From positions 70,075 to 134,074 of the forward strand of contig DGQK01000007.1 in the NCBI GenBank assembly GCA_002390745.1: DNA of 64,000 bases, in the 5' to 3' direction. The notes under the pieces were generated by a model. It was not told where the DNA came from, ran no database searches, and saw only the letters and a program-made list of their open reading frames with translations. The position numbers and the translations under genes were made by a program. Of the stretch, positions 26,240-34,954 are shown in pieces; positions within the stretch are counted from its first letter, which is position 1, and every line of letters starts with the position of its first letter. This stretch comes from Bacteroidetes bacterium UBA4416 (lineage in GTDB: Bacteria > Bacteroidota > Bacteroidia > B-17B0 > Aurantibacillaceae).

Positions 26240-26917
26240 TCACTTCACGGGCTCTCGAAGAATGGTTTTCAGCTTTTCGGGTGCTGTTTTCCGGAAATCA
26301 GAGAGGTAGATCTCGTGATGTTGTCCGTTTCTCCGAAGGTTATGCGCATCCATAAAGGCTTTCATCTGCAACAGGGTTTCGGGCTCTGTATCAAAAGGCC
26401 CTACATGCAGCATCTGTACCACTTTCCCCTCTTCCATTGTGTAATACGTTACTTCCTGTATTCCAGGAATGGCTTTCTTTTGGTACGCAAGCTCCCTGGC
26501 GTTCAATACATCCGCTTCCTGCACAAAGTCAGGAAGCCGGATCAGCAGCCTGTATTCCCATGTACTCCGTGGGATCTGTTGTGGCGCCTCCTCCATAGTC
26601 ACAGCTCCATACTGCTTCTCATCGAACCACCAAAGGCCCTCCAGTTTGGCTACGGTAAAATCAAGTGCCTTGGCTTTATACATGAACTTGAGTACATAGG
26701 CGGTTGCGTAAAGTGCCTTAAGTCTGTCTGCAAATTCGGGAGCCGAGGGATCTCATTTCCCGGTTAGAGACAGGTACTGTGCGGCTTTTATGGTTATCAG
26801 CCCGGGTTTCTGTTTAGCGGTATAATAGGCTTTGTCGTGTTTCGTAAGGTCTGTTTCATGATCTGTTTTTTTAATGGTATCAATCGGCTACGAGCCGTGC
26901 TTCTGTTTACGTTCCAT
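26240..26917 (-). pseudogene. GyrI-like domain gene broken by in-frame stops
   Basis: The intact-looking 147-residue C-terminal part (from 26683) has KLEGLWWFDEKQYG, PRSTWEYRLLIRLPDFV and MLHVGPFDTEP, typical of a GyrI-like small-molecule-binding family. The missing N-terminal part lies directly upstream in the same frame: HDKAYYTAKQKPGLITIKAA, then QYLSLTGK, a TGA at 26753-26755, then DPSAPEFADRLKALYATAY. Intact members have Gly where the TGA stands, so one G-to-T change explains it. A second in-frame stop (TAG, 26888-26890) follows a plausible ATG at 26917. The gene is most likely dead, unless translation restarts at 26683. Confidence 0.82.
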
Positions 26918-27058
26918 GCGCTTTTCCGCATGTGTTTCATTTTCAAATTTTAACCGGGCCGATACGAATACATGCTCAAATGCAACGAATATACATCCGG
27001 CACAAGGCACTGTCTTTTAACTTCTAATTTTATTCTCAAAACATTAGCATCCAACATT

Positions 27059-27622
27059 ATGAAAAAAACAATTTTACTGATGGCCATTGCTGTCATTACC
27101 GGAGGCACAAGCTTACAAGCTCAAACCAGCGGTGCTAAAAAACCAGCGGCTACCAAAAAAGCGGCTCCCACCGAAGAAGAATTACAAAAAACCTTCGACG
27201 AGCGTTTCGCTGAAATTCTGAACCTCGTCACGGTTGCTTCCAAAGACTCTGCCGCGGGCGTAGCTACGGGATTATTCGGCACCAAAAAAGAGTTTGGTGT
27301 CTATCCGGTCAACAAAGGGAAGAGCCTTCCCTATACCACTAAAGAAGAATATACCTTCTATTCGAGGTGGGAATACCGTGCCGAGTTCGGCAAATTCAAA
27401 CCGGAAGAGGAAGCCAAACAATTAGCCATGGAAGAAAAAATCACCAAGCTGATCCAGGACAACATTACCAAAACCAATTGGAAACAGGTAACCACCACAG
27501 GTAAAAACGACGATAAAACCAAGGAGCTTCTGCATTACAACAACCTCAAAGGCGGAAACCACATTCGTCTGAAAGTTTCGAAACGAAGCACCGGCAATAT
27601 CATTATTTTAACCTGGGATTAG
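27059..27622 (+). CDS. Exported hypothetical protein
   Basis: 187 residues with a clear signal peptide (MKKTILLMAIAVITGGTSLQAQ leader, cleaved after AQ). The mature N-terminus is rich in Lys and Ala (GAKKPAATKKAAP); the rest is charged and probably helical, followed by beta-strands ending NIIILTWD. No family is recognised. I use the ATG at 27059 because it starts the signal peptide; an in-frame ATG at 26972 would bury it. Confidence 0.75.
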   Translation: MKKTILLMAIAVITGGTSLQAQTSGAKKPAATKKAAPTEEELQKTFDERFAEILNLVTVASKDSAAGVATGLFGTKKEFGVYPVNKGKSLPYTTKEEYTFYSRWEYRAEFGKFKPEEEAKQLAMEEKITKLIQDNITKTNWKQVTTTGKNDDKTKELLHYNNLKGGNHIRLKVSKRSTGNIIILTWD

Positions 27623-27643
27623 TACGCTACTGTTCCCCCATCC

Positions 27644-27668
27644 AACCGGCCTTCGTGCCGGTTTTTTT
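27644..27668 (+). terminator. Intrinsic terminator
   Basis: Arms AACCGGC and GCCGGTT around CTTCGT, followed by seven T, 21 bases after the stop of the exported hypothetical gene. Confidence 0.88.
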
Positions 27669-27834
27669 CGTTTATACGGTTTTGAATTTCAGTTATTACC
27701 CGTTTTTCGGATTGGAAACAGGAAAACGGAAAAATCAAGGAAGGCCAACCTGTGTTTTTATACCGGATGAAGGAGGAACCGGAACTTACTCTGAAAAAAC
27801 AAAGATCCGCTCCGGCTCCTTCCCACCATGTGGC

Positions 27835-28290
27835 TTAATTGAGGGCAATGTAAATATCCACTTCGGACTGCTCAGGATTTTGCGCTTTCGCACCATATAT
27901 TTCAAAATCCCCACTGTAAGCCCTGTCCAGCGGCCTGCTCCAGATCCCGGTCCATTCTTTGAATACAATGCCATCCGATAGCTTGCCGGAAGCCGTGAAT
28001 ACTTCAAAGGTTTTTCCGGGAACCGTAACGCCCGTGAGCCCCTGCGGCACTGCATCCAGGTCCTTTACTTTGTAACCCAGCACAGTCGTATATGGCCTTG
28101 TATGGTCTTTTTCGTAATCGGTATACAGGGAGTAGACATCTTCGCTCAGCTTATTGGTGATCTTTGAGGAAATGCCTTCTGCCATGAAGCGCTCCCACAA
28201 GGCCGGTATATCGGTAGCCGCTTGTCCGTTGGCGTTGCTTGTGCGCACAGCCAGGCCTACAATGTAAAAGGTGTCGAGTTTTGTTTTCAT
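27835..28290 (-). CDS. AraC-type effector-binding (GyrI-like) domain protein
   Basis: 151 residues, a single effector-binding domain with no DNA-binding part. Visible: FYIVGLAVRTSNANG, DIPALWERFMAEGI, YSLYTDYEKDH, VPGKTFEVFTASG and FEIYGAKAQ. Known of the fold: binding of hydrophobic or cationic small molecules, sometimes sequestering drugs (SbmC/GyrI, Cass2-like). It starts 20 bases after the DinB gene stop, so the two form an operon. Start at 28290 follows the conserved N-terminal strand. Confidence 0.85.
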   Translation of the reverse strand: MKTKLDTFYIVGLAVRTSNANGQAATDIPALWERFMAEGISSKITNKLSEDVYSLYTDYEKDHTRPYTTVLGYKVKDLDAVPQGLTGVTVPGKTFEVFTASGKLSDGIVFKEWTGIWSRPLDRAYSGDFEIYGAKAQNPEQSEVDIYIALN

Positions 28291-28310
28291 CGTGGTTGGT
28301 TCAGAGTGAT

Positions 28311-28805
28311 TTAAAAGGATTCGTCTGCACTCGGGCCATAGCTTCCGGGAATCTTCACATCCAACAGGCGCAGGAATACACCAAGTTGTGCCCTGTGATG
28401 AATGATCTGGCTCATCGTCATGCGCAACACCTCCCATTTAGGCTCTGTGCTGTAAATGACAGCTCCGTTTCTCAGGGTCCACATATCGCTCAGGGCCTCT
28501 TCCTTTCCTGCTTTCAGGTGTTTGCGCCCATCTTCGAGGCACCTTTCGAAATAATCCAGCAGCTCCGCAGTCGTATTTACATCCTCCACCTTATAGGGAT
28601 TTTTTTCAAAGTCGAGCTCGCTCGTGGTAAAGGTCATACCGATCCAGTTAGGCAGCTCGGCAATGTGTGATGCCAGGCGCTTGATGGTCATACTCTTCTC
28701 ATGTGGTTTCCAGTCGAACTTGTCTGTCGGGATGGCGGATAACATCTTACGGGTTGTTTTTGCCTCGTTTTCTAATTCTTTGGTAAATGCTTCAATTTGT
28801 GTCAT
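28311..28805 (-). CDS. DinB family protein
   Basis: 164 residues in a four-helix bundle. The three metal-binding His are recognisable: SHIAELPNW (first) and IIHHRAQLGVFLR (second and third). Known of the family: nickel- or zinc-binding enzymes, some acting as thiol S-transferases (bacillithiol or mycothiol type). The specific activity is not predictable. It is the first gene of a pair with the effector-binding protein. Confidence 0.9.
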   Translation of the reverse strand: MTQIEAFTKELENEAKTTRKMLSAIPTDKFDWKPHEKSMTIKRLASHIAELPNWIGMTFTTSELDFEKNPYKVEDVNTTAELLDYFERCLEDGRKHLKAGKEEALSDMWTLRNGAVIYSTEPKWEVLRMTMSQIIHHRAQLGVFLRLLDVKIPGSYGPSADESF

Positions 28806-29082
28806 GATGGTGGGTTTTTAAAAGTTTATGGTACAAAGTAAAATCCATCAGGTGACAACCTTATGTCAGTAGGAAAATGGATTTTTTAAAAACCTGTGAA
28901 ATAAGACGCTAAGGCATTGAGAATGAAATCTTTTAAATGAGAGGGCACCTGCTTACCGGCAGACAGGCCAGGGCGCTATTCCAAGCACATCCCGATACAC
29001 CGGCCGAAGAACGGGCACCGCAGCATCCCGTTTTAGCTTTTATCTCAGCCCAGGAAGAAAGCAAGGATAGAAGTGATTAAGT

Positions 29083-30030
29083 TTATTGTTTTTGAGAAAT
29101 GGCAAGCGCGATGGTTTTCACCATGTCTTTGAGGCTCTGGGGTTCTGCGATCTCAGCCCGCTCGCCGAACATCATGTACCAGCGCGCAAAGCCCTCCAGC
29201 GAACAGGTCAGAAAGGTCATTTCCACCCGGTCTTTCAGCGGGCGCTCCGACACATAGCCGTTGTAATATTTCTGCTCGCCGAAATATTTCATGATGCTTT
29301 TATCCACCAGCATGACGACCTTGTGCAGCTCTTTTTTTTCTTTGGTGATCTGTTTCAGGTATTCTTTCAGCGGAGGATGGTCTTTTTTGAAGGGGAGGGG
29401 CGTACTAACGATCTGCGTAATGCGGTCGGTACGAAAGTTCCGGTAGTCGTTCCTCAGCTGGCAGAAAGCGATCAGGTACCAGTTGGAGCCGAGGTAGAAC
29501 ACGCCAACAGGCTCAATGTTGCGCGAGGTGGTTTCCTGGCTGTGGTTGGCGAAATACGTAATGGTGAGCACCTGCCTGCTCGAGATGCCTTTCAGGATCA
29601 CCTGGAGAGAGCCTGAGGTGCTTTTCCCTTTGGCGATCCAGGGATTGCCGAGCACTTCGATGTGGTTATCCATTACTTCCAGGTGGTCTTTTTCTGCTGA
29701 GCGCAACACGGCCCTTACTTTATACATGGCTGATTTAAAGCTTTCATCGGTAGAAACATCCGTCAGCTTTTCCACCAGTTTTTCGGCAGTGAGAAACGCT
29801 GTTGCTTCTTCCATGGTAAACATGACCGGGGGCAGGCGGTAGCCATCCATGATGGAGTAGCCTACGCCCGTTTCTCCTACCAGCGGAACACCTGCTTCTT
29901 CCAGGGTGCGGATGTCGCGGTACACCGTGCGGAGGCTGATGTTGAACCGGTCGGCAATGTCCTGCGCTTTCACAATACGCCTGGATTGAAGCTGGATCAG
30001 GATGGCAGTTACTCGGTCGAGGCGGTTCAT
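29083..30030 (-). CDS. YafY-type HTH and WYL domain transcriptional regulator
   Basis: 315 residues. An N-terminal winged helix (RLDRVTAILIQLQ, AQDIADRFNISLRTVYRDI, about 1-60) is followed by a WYL domain (about 140-230, with GSNWYLIAFCQLRNDYRNFR) and a WCX-like C-terminus. Known of the family: ligand-responsive regulators, sometimes controlling defence or stress genes. The ATG at 30030 gives the standard N-terminus. It is divergent from the DUF488 gene 50 bases away. Confidence 0.9.
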   Translation of the reverse strand: MNRLDRVTAILIQLQSRRIVKAQDIADRFNISLRTVYRDIRTLEEAGVPLVGETGVGYSIMDGYRLPPVMFTMEEATAFLTAEKLVEKLTDVSTDESFKSAMYKVRAVLRSAEKDHLEVMDNHIEVLGNPWIAKGKSTSGSLQVILKGISSRQVLTITYFANHSQETTSRNIEPVGVFYLGSNWYLIAFCQLRNDYRNFRTDRITQIVSTPLPFKKDHPPLKEYLKQITKEKKELHKVVMLVDKSIMKYFGEQKYYNGYVSERPLKDRVEMTFLTCSLEGFARWYMMFGERAEIAEPQSLKDMVKTIALAISQKQ

Positions 30031-30080
30031 GGCAGCGTTAAATAATTCGAAAAACAAATATATAAAATGGCAATGGTTTA

Positions 30081-30635
30081 TTGGCTCCGGCAATTAGCTT
30101 TATCTTAGGGGAGTGGAAAAAAAATCCCTTATACACGATAGGACACGGCACGCGCCCGGCAGAGGAATTTCTGGAGCTGCTCAAACGCAACGACATCAGC
30201 TATCTCCTCGATGTGCGCTCCAGGCCTTATTCACGTTACAATCCACACTACAACCGCGAAAGCTTGCATCAATTCCTGCTTCAGCACGCCATCACGTATG
30301 TGTTCATGGGTGATAGCCTGGGAGGAAAGCCCAAAAATCCCTTATGCTATGATAACCACAACCATGTAGATTATGCGAAAGTAAAAGACATGGCATTTTT
30401 CAAAGCCGGCATCGCACGCTTAAAAAACGCTTACCTCAAAAACGTAAAAGCAGCCATCATGTGCAGCGAAAGCAAGCCACTGGAGTGCCACCGCACGCAT
30501 CTTATCAGCAAGGCGCTCTATCAGGACGGCATACTCATTACTCATATCGATGAGAAGGGCCGCCTGATCAGCCACAGTGAGTTGATGGCCTCAGAACATG
30601 AAAAAAAACCGGGGCCTGACTTATTCGGTAATTAG
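30081..30635 (+). CDS. DUF488 family protein (start uncertain)
   Basis: Up to 184 residues. Conserved features: PLYTIGHGTRPAEEFLELL, LDVRSRPYSRYNP and the Cys motif AAIMCSESKPLECHRTHLI. The function of DUF488 is not established. No ATG is in frame upstream of the conserved start; the frame opens with TTG at 30081, or a GTG just upstream of a run of eight A lies in another frame. A one-base indel in that run, or a non-standard start, is possible. Confidence 0.82.
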   Translation: MAPAISFILGEWKKNPLYTIGHGTRPAEEFLELLKRNDISYLLDVRSRPYSRYNPHYNRESLHQFLLQHAITYVFMGDSLGGKPKNPLCYDNHNHVDYAKVKDMAFFKAGIARLKNAYLKNVKAAIMCSESKPLECHRTHLISKALYQDGILITHIDEKGRLISHSELMASEHEKKPGPDLFGN

Positions 30636-30794
30636 GCGCTATCCCAAAATGCTCCTGACCCAAAACCTCCCTGGAAATCACGCGAAACATGATTTTCTTT
30701 CTGTAGGAAGAAAGCAGCCTGGCTCCGGAAAGGCCCGGAGATGGTTATAACTGCACGGCCTCCTGAACCGGGAACTCAAAAAACAGGCATTCAA

Positions 30795-33407
30795 TCAGAG
30801 AAGCTCCACGTATCCATCCGTGCCGTTCACGCGGATCCGCTGCCCGTCGCTGATGAGCCGGGTAGCTCCCTCAATGCCAACAACGGCAGGCAGGCCGTAC
30901 TCGCGGGCAACTACTGCGCCATGCGTCATCAGCCCGCCCACTTCCGTAACGAGGCCTGTTAAGGCCACAAACACTGGCGTCCAGCTGGGATCGGTAAAAG
31001 AGGTCACCAGAATATCCCCCTCTTCGATGTCGGCATCTTCCATGTTTAAGATGACGCGGGCGCGCCCTTCCACCACGCCGGAAGAAACGGCCAGGCCTGC
31101 AATGGCTCCGGCAGGGAGCTGAGCGTGCCTGTACCTGCCGGCAATGACTTCGCCGTCGGAAGTCATGACGCGGGGCGGTGTAAGCTTTTTGTACCACTGG
31201 TACGCTTCTTTGCGCTGATGGATGAGCAGAGGGGCCACCTGCTGTGTCTCCACAGCGGTACGGAACTCGGCAAGGGAGAAGTAATACACATCTTCTGTTT
31301 GTGGAATAAGCCCGGCCCCCATCAGCTGCGCTGCTTCCTGCAACAGGGCCTGCTTGTAAAGGAAGTAGCGGTTGACCAGGCTGTACTTAGGATATTCGCG
31401 ATAACCAATGAAGCGGCGCAGCAAACGGATCATGCGGGCTGCCTCAAGGGCTTTCTGCTTACCATCCGGAAGGCTTTCCAATCGTTGGAGCAATTCGCGC
31501 TCCTTTCTCAGCGCTTCCCGGAGGCCCTGTTCGTATTTCCGCCTGCTTTCGCCCGGCGCAAAGTTTTTGATATTGGTGAGGATCATCGGGATCAACAGCC
31601 CGGGATCTTCAATCCAGCGCGTTCGGGTGATGTCTACTTCCCCGACACAGCGCATGCCGTATCGGCCAAGGTAAGCCCGGATCGCCTCAGCGGCTTCTTT
31701 TCCTCCTCTGAGCTTAAGCAGCCCGTTTAAAAAATCATTGTCTTTATGCGCCTTCAGATAGCCGGTCAGCTCCGGGTAAGGACGGATCACATCCGCCACA
31801 TCCAATAATGCCAGGCCCATTTCCGATGTAATATTATGAGGTACAGATTGAGAAAGCAGGTCCGCTGCATTTTTCTCACCCAGCCACTCGCTCATTTTTT
31901 CGTTGATCCAGGAGGAAACATTCATTCCAAGCAGGATCACGCTCATGCTTTTGGAGTTGAACATGGCCTTCTTTACTTCCTGCATATCCTCCCTGATAAA
32001 ATCAAACAGCTCCACTCCACGTTTTTTCCGGATTTGCTGTTTCAGTGTTTCTATGGACGCCTCACTTATCCTGATGAGCTCCGGCACCAGTTCCGGTTCG
32101 TTCTCAAAGGGGGCAAGCTCATCCCATGTAAGCTCCTTTGCCATGTAGGCCGGAACCTGCACCTGTGCCGCCGGTAAGGGGCTGAAGAACTCCTCTCTTC
32201 CTGCAATGGTTATCAGCGCATCCCTCACCAGCTGATCGGATTTCCCGAAGACCTCAATGAATTTCTGACGGCTTTCGGGCGAAGCGAGCTGCTTTGTAAC
32301 ATCCACAAACAACCTTCCGCCCGCCGGGTAAGCATTGGCTGTTAATTGAAAAAATGACAGGCCCAGGGGTTTCATGGCATCCGTCATCATCTGGTTATGC
32401 CCGACAGAAACATACACATGATTTTCGTCGTCGCCTGCTTCGGGAATTGGGTATAAGGTAGTGATGGGGCGGCTCTGAACTACATAAAACAATCCGCCGG
32501 CCAGGCACCATTCGATGTCCTGCGGGCTTCCGAAATGAGCTTCGATTGTTCTTCCGAGGCGCTCAAGCTCCAGGATCTGCCCATCGTGGAGGGCCTGACT
32601 GCTTTGCTGCGCAGGCGTGAGTTCCTCCTGCTTCGTTCCGCCTTCCTTTAAGGCAACAAAGGCCCGCTTCTTGGAACCAATGTTCTTCTCCAGGATCCTG
32701 CCCTGCCTTACTTTGTAATGATCGGCAGTAACGAGACCTGATACCAGGGCTTCGCCAAGTCCAAAGCCGGCGTCGATGGATACTATTTTCCTGTTGGAAC
32801 TGACAGGGTCTGCTGTAAACATGATCCCTGAAACATCCGGAAAAACCATCTCCTGGACGAGTACAGCCAAAGAGACACGCTGATGGCCGAATCCGTTTTG
32901 CAACCGGTAAATAACTGCGCGCTCCGTAAATAAGGATGCCCAGCATTTGCTGATGTGCTTCACAATAGGCGCTTTCCCGATCACATTCAGATAACTATCC
33001 TGCTGCCCCGCGAAAGAAGCTGTGGGCAGGTCTTCGGCGGTGGCACTGGATCGCAGGGCATAAGCCTTGCTTTCGCCCCTTGCCTCAAGATGCGCAGCGA
33101 TCTCCTGTTCCAGCTCTTCCGGGATCAGCGTATCCTCGATCTGCTTCCTGATCTCTGCACTCAGCGCTGCGATCGCTTTCCTGTCAGAGGCTTTCAGAGA
33201 AGCGAGCTGTTCCATGAGTGAAGCAAGCCTGTCGTTGCCGCCAATGACGTTGTCGTAGGCATCCGTCGTCACGCAAAAGCCCCCCGGCACCTTCAGTCCC
33301 CTGATGCGCGATAGTTCTCCAAGGTTGGCACCTTTGCCTCCGGCCCTCTCCCCTGCTGTCCGGTCGATGGCGTCAAAATCCATTACATATACACTGCTGT
33401 TTCCCAT
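30795..33407 (-). CDS. rph: Rifampicin phosphotransferase (rifamycin-inactivating)
   Basis: 870 residues, the length of Rph. Domains: an N-terminal ATP-grasp (GGKGANLGELSRIRGLKVP, YALRSSATAEDLPTASFAGQQ, LVQEMVFPDVSGIMFTADP, DIEWCLAGGLFYVVQSRPITT), a central rifampicin-binding helical domain (about 380-760) starting near SVGHNQMMTDAMKPLGLSF, and a C-terminal swivelling domain with the phospho-His in GGLMTHGAVVAREYG (about residue 828; the Listeria enzyme uses His825). Known reaction: ATP + rifampicin to phosphorylated drug, AMP and phosphate. The long match to Rph separates it from phosphoenolpyruvate synthase. A marR gene 54 bases upstream is in the same orientation. Confidence 0.92.
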   Translation of the reverse strand: MGNSSVYVMDFDAIDRTAGERAGGKGANLGELSRIRGLKVPGGFCVTTDAYDNVIGGNDRLASLMEQLASLKASDRKAIAALSAEIRKQIEDTLIPEELEQEIAAHLEARGESKAYALRSSATAEDLPTASFAGQQDSYLNVIGKAPIVKHISKCWASLFTERAVIYRLQNGFGHQRVSLAVLVQEMVFPDVSGIMFTADPVSSNRKIVSIDAGFGLGEALVSGLVTADHYKVRQGRILEKNIGSKKRAFVALKEGGTKQEELTPAQQSSQALHDGQILELERLGRTIEAHFGSPQDIEWCLAGGLFYVVQSRPITTLYPIPEAGDDENHVYVSVGHNQMMTDAMKPLGLSFFQLTANAYPAGGRLFVDVTKQLASPESRQKFIEVFGKSDQLVRDALITIAGREEFFSPLPAAQVQVPAYMAKELTWDELAPFENEPELVPELIRISEASIETLKQQIRKKRGVELFDFIREDMQEVKKAMFNSKSMSVILLGMNVSSWINEKMSEWLGEKNAADLLSQSVPHNITSEMGLALLDVADVIRPYPELTGYLKAHKDNDFLNGLLKLRGGKEAAEAIRAYLGRYGMRCVGEVDITRTRWIEDPGLLIPMILTNIKNFAPGESRRKYEQGLREALRKERELLQRLESLPDGKQKALEAARMIRLLRRFIGYREYPKYSLVNRYFLYKQALLQEAAQLMGAGLIPQTEDVYYFSLAEFRTAVETQQVAPLLIHQRKEAYQWYKKLTPPRVMTSDGEVIAGRYRHAQLPAGAIAGLAVSSGVVEGRARVILNMEDADIEEGDILVTSFTDPSWTPVFVALTGLVTEVGGLMTHGAVVAREYGLPAVVGIEGATRLISDGQRIRVNGTDGYVELL

Positions 33408-33461
33408 CTGCTTTCTCTTTTTTTGTGGTTCATGGTTACTTAGGTTATTACACGCCTTCGG

Positions 33462-33923
33462 TCAGGATCCTGGCGAGCGCATGGCCGCGGTTGTTTCCTC
33501 CAGGAGCTTAATGGATCTTACAAGATAGGCTTCGATGGCCTTGATCTCTTTGCCAGAAAACGATGCCATTACTTTTTCCGACTCTTTGCGGTATTCCTTA
33601 TAGAGTGGCTCCAGAAGCGCCATGATGTTTTTCGTGTTGGGCACAATGATCACCTTCCGCCTGTCGTCTTCCGCCGTTTGCCGCTTCACAAGCTTTTTCT
33701 TTTCAAAACGGTCAATCAGGCCTGTGACGGCGCCGGTCGTGAGGCCTGTGAGGACGGAAAGTTCGCCTGCTGTCATTTGCCCTTTTTCCATCAAAAAGCC
33801 CAGGTACTTATGGTCTGTTCCTGAGAGCCCTGCTTTCCGACCAATCGCTTCATGCATCTGGATCGTTGCATAGGCATGGTGCTGGCTCAGCTTTCTCAAT
33901 CGCCTGATCAGGTCTGCATTCAT
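33462..33923 (-). CDS. MarR family transcriptional regulator
   Basis: 153 residues with a winged helix (MTAGELSVLTGLTTGAVTGLIDRFEKKKLVKRQ, about 50-82) and the DRRKVIIVP wing. It lies directly upstream of rph, so it probably controls the marR-rph operon. A candidate operator overlaps its promoter. The inducing ligand is unknown; a rifamycin is the obvious guess. Confidence 0.92.
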   Translation of the reverse strand: MNADLIRRLRKLSQHHAYATIQMHEAIGRKAGLSGTDHKYLGFLMEKGQMTAGELSVLTGLTTGAVTGLIDRFEKKKLVKRQTAEDDRRKVIIVPNTKNIMALLEPLYKEYRKESEKVMASFSGKEIKAIEAYLVRSIKLLEETTAAMRSPGS

Positions 33924-33942
33924 ATCAATATCTTATTTACTA

Positions 33943-33965
33943 ATTATCTTAGCAACAAAGATAAT
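33943..33965 (-). promoter_or_regulatory. Candidate MarR operator over the marR-rph promoter
   Basis: Perfect 8-bp arms ATTATCTT and AAGATAAT with a 7-base spacer. On the minus strand the same bases contain TATCTTTG (33956-33963), an exact TAnnTTTG -7 box. A regulator bound here would cover the promoter about 20-40 bases before the marR start. Confidence 0.6.
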
Positions 33966-34213
33966 AAAATTTTGTAACATGCCAGCATGAGATTAACTTC
34001 CTGTACAGCGAGGTTAGCTCCGGGCCGGGCATAATTTTCACAATGCATCCCTGTGTTGCTCCTTAGTAGCTAACGTTATCGTAACGATGAGCAATTCACT
34101 GTTTTCGATGAGTATTTCACATCATTTCTTTCGGGGCTACATGTGTTATATTTAAAATCGAATACGTAAATTCGGTTTCTGCTTTTCGCAGAATCCTGTT
34201 ATTGTCCTGAGCT

Positions 34214-34954
34214 ATGAGAGCACTTATTATTGATGATGAAAAGACCGGTGCTGCCGGACTGAAGGTATTAATCGAACAGCATTGCCGGGAGATCACACTT
34301 GAAGGCATGGAGCATTCGGCCCCGGATGGCATTAAACGGATCCTGGAAATTGAGCCCGATCTGGTATTTCTCGACATCGAAATGTCGCCCGACACAGGCT
34401 TTGATGTGATAGAGGCCACAAAAGGCCTGGATTACCAGGTCATCTTTACCACTGCTTATGATTCTTATGCGATCAAGGCGTTTAAAACGCAGGCGGTGGA
34501 TTATCTGTTAAAGCCGATTGATATAGACGAGCTGAAGCATGCCGTAAAGAATGCCCTGAAACGCTCTCAGAAAACACAAAGCATCTCCGGTGCCCAGCTC
34601 GACAGCCTGATCAAAAACATGCGGGAACCTTTGAAAAAGATCCCGCTACCCACTGGCAATGGCCTTGTGCTTGTCGCCATCGACGACATTCTTTATTTTG
34701 AATCTGACTCCAATTACACACAGGTGTTCCTGAAGACCGGCAACAAAATGCTCATTTCCAAAACCCTGAAAAGCTTTGATGAAAAGCTGAGCGACCAGTA
34801 TTTCTGCCGGGTACATGCGGCATTTATCGTCAACCTGAATGAAATAGACCGCTATATAAAAGGCGACGGAGGAACCCTCATCATGAAAAACAAATCCTCA
34901 ATCCCTGTTTCCAGGGCCTACAAACAGGTGCTATTGGACCGCATAAAACTTTAA
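34214..34954 (+). CDS. LytTR family response regulator
   Basis: 246 residues. The receiver domain (about 1-120) has DDE acidic residues at 7-9, the phospho-acceptor Asp54 in LVFLDIEMS, and Lys near 104 in YLLKPID. The LytTR DNA-binding domain follows (about 145-245: LVAIDDILYFESDSNYTQVFL, FCRVHAAFIVNLNEIDRY). Known role: gene regulation in response to a YehU/LytS-type kinase. The likely partner kinase is convergent, its 3' end overlapping by four bases. Confidence 0.94.
   Translation: MRALIIDDEKTGAAGLKVLIEQHCREITLEGMEHSAPDGIKRILEIEPDLVFLDIEMSPDTGFDVIEATKGLDYQVIFTTAYDSYAIKAFKTQAVDYLLKPIDIDELKHAVKNALKRSQKTQSISGAQLDSLIKNMREPLKKIPLPTGNGLVLVAIDDILYFESDSNYTQVFLKTGNKMLISKTLKSFDEKLSDQYFCRVHAAFIVNLNEIDRYIKGDGGTLIMKNKSSIPVSRAYKQVLLDRIKL

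Noticed and set aside
27655..27981. 108-codon plus-strand frame starting in a terminator
   Set aside because: It begins inside the hairpin of the previous gene and runs antisense to the effector-binding gene.
28937..29080. Small plus-strand frame of 47 codons between DinB and the WYL regulator
   Set aside because: Codon use is plausible but there is no family match or good ribosome binding site; it might be the tail of a lost gene.
30795..33407. Phosphoenolpyruvate synthase
   Set aside because: Domain order is shared, but the central region and order of ATP-grasp, drug-binding and His domains follow rifampicin phosphotransferase.
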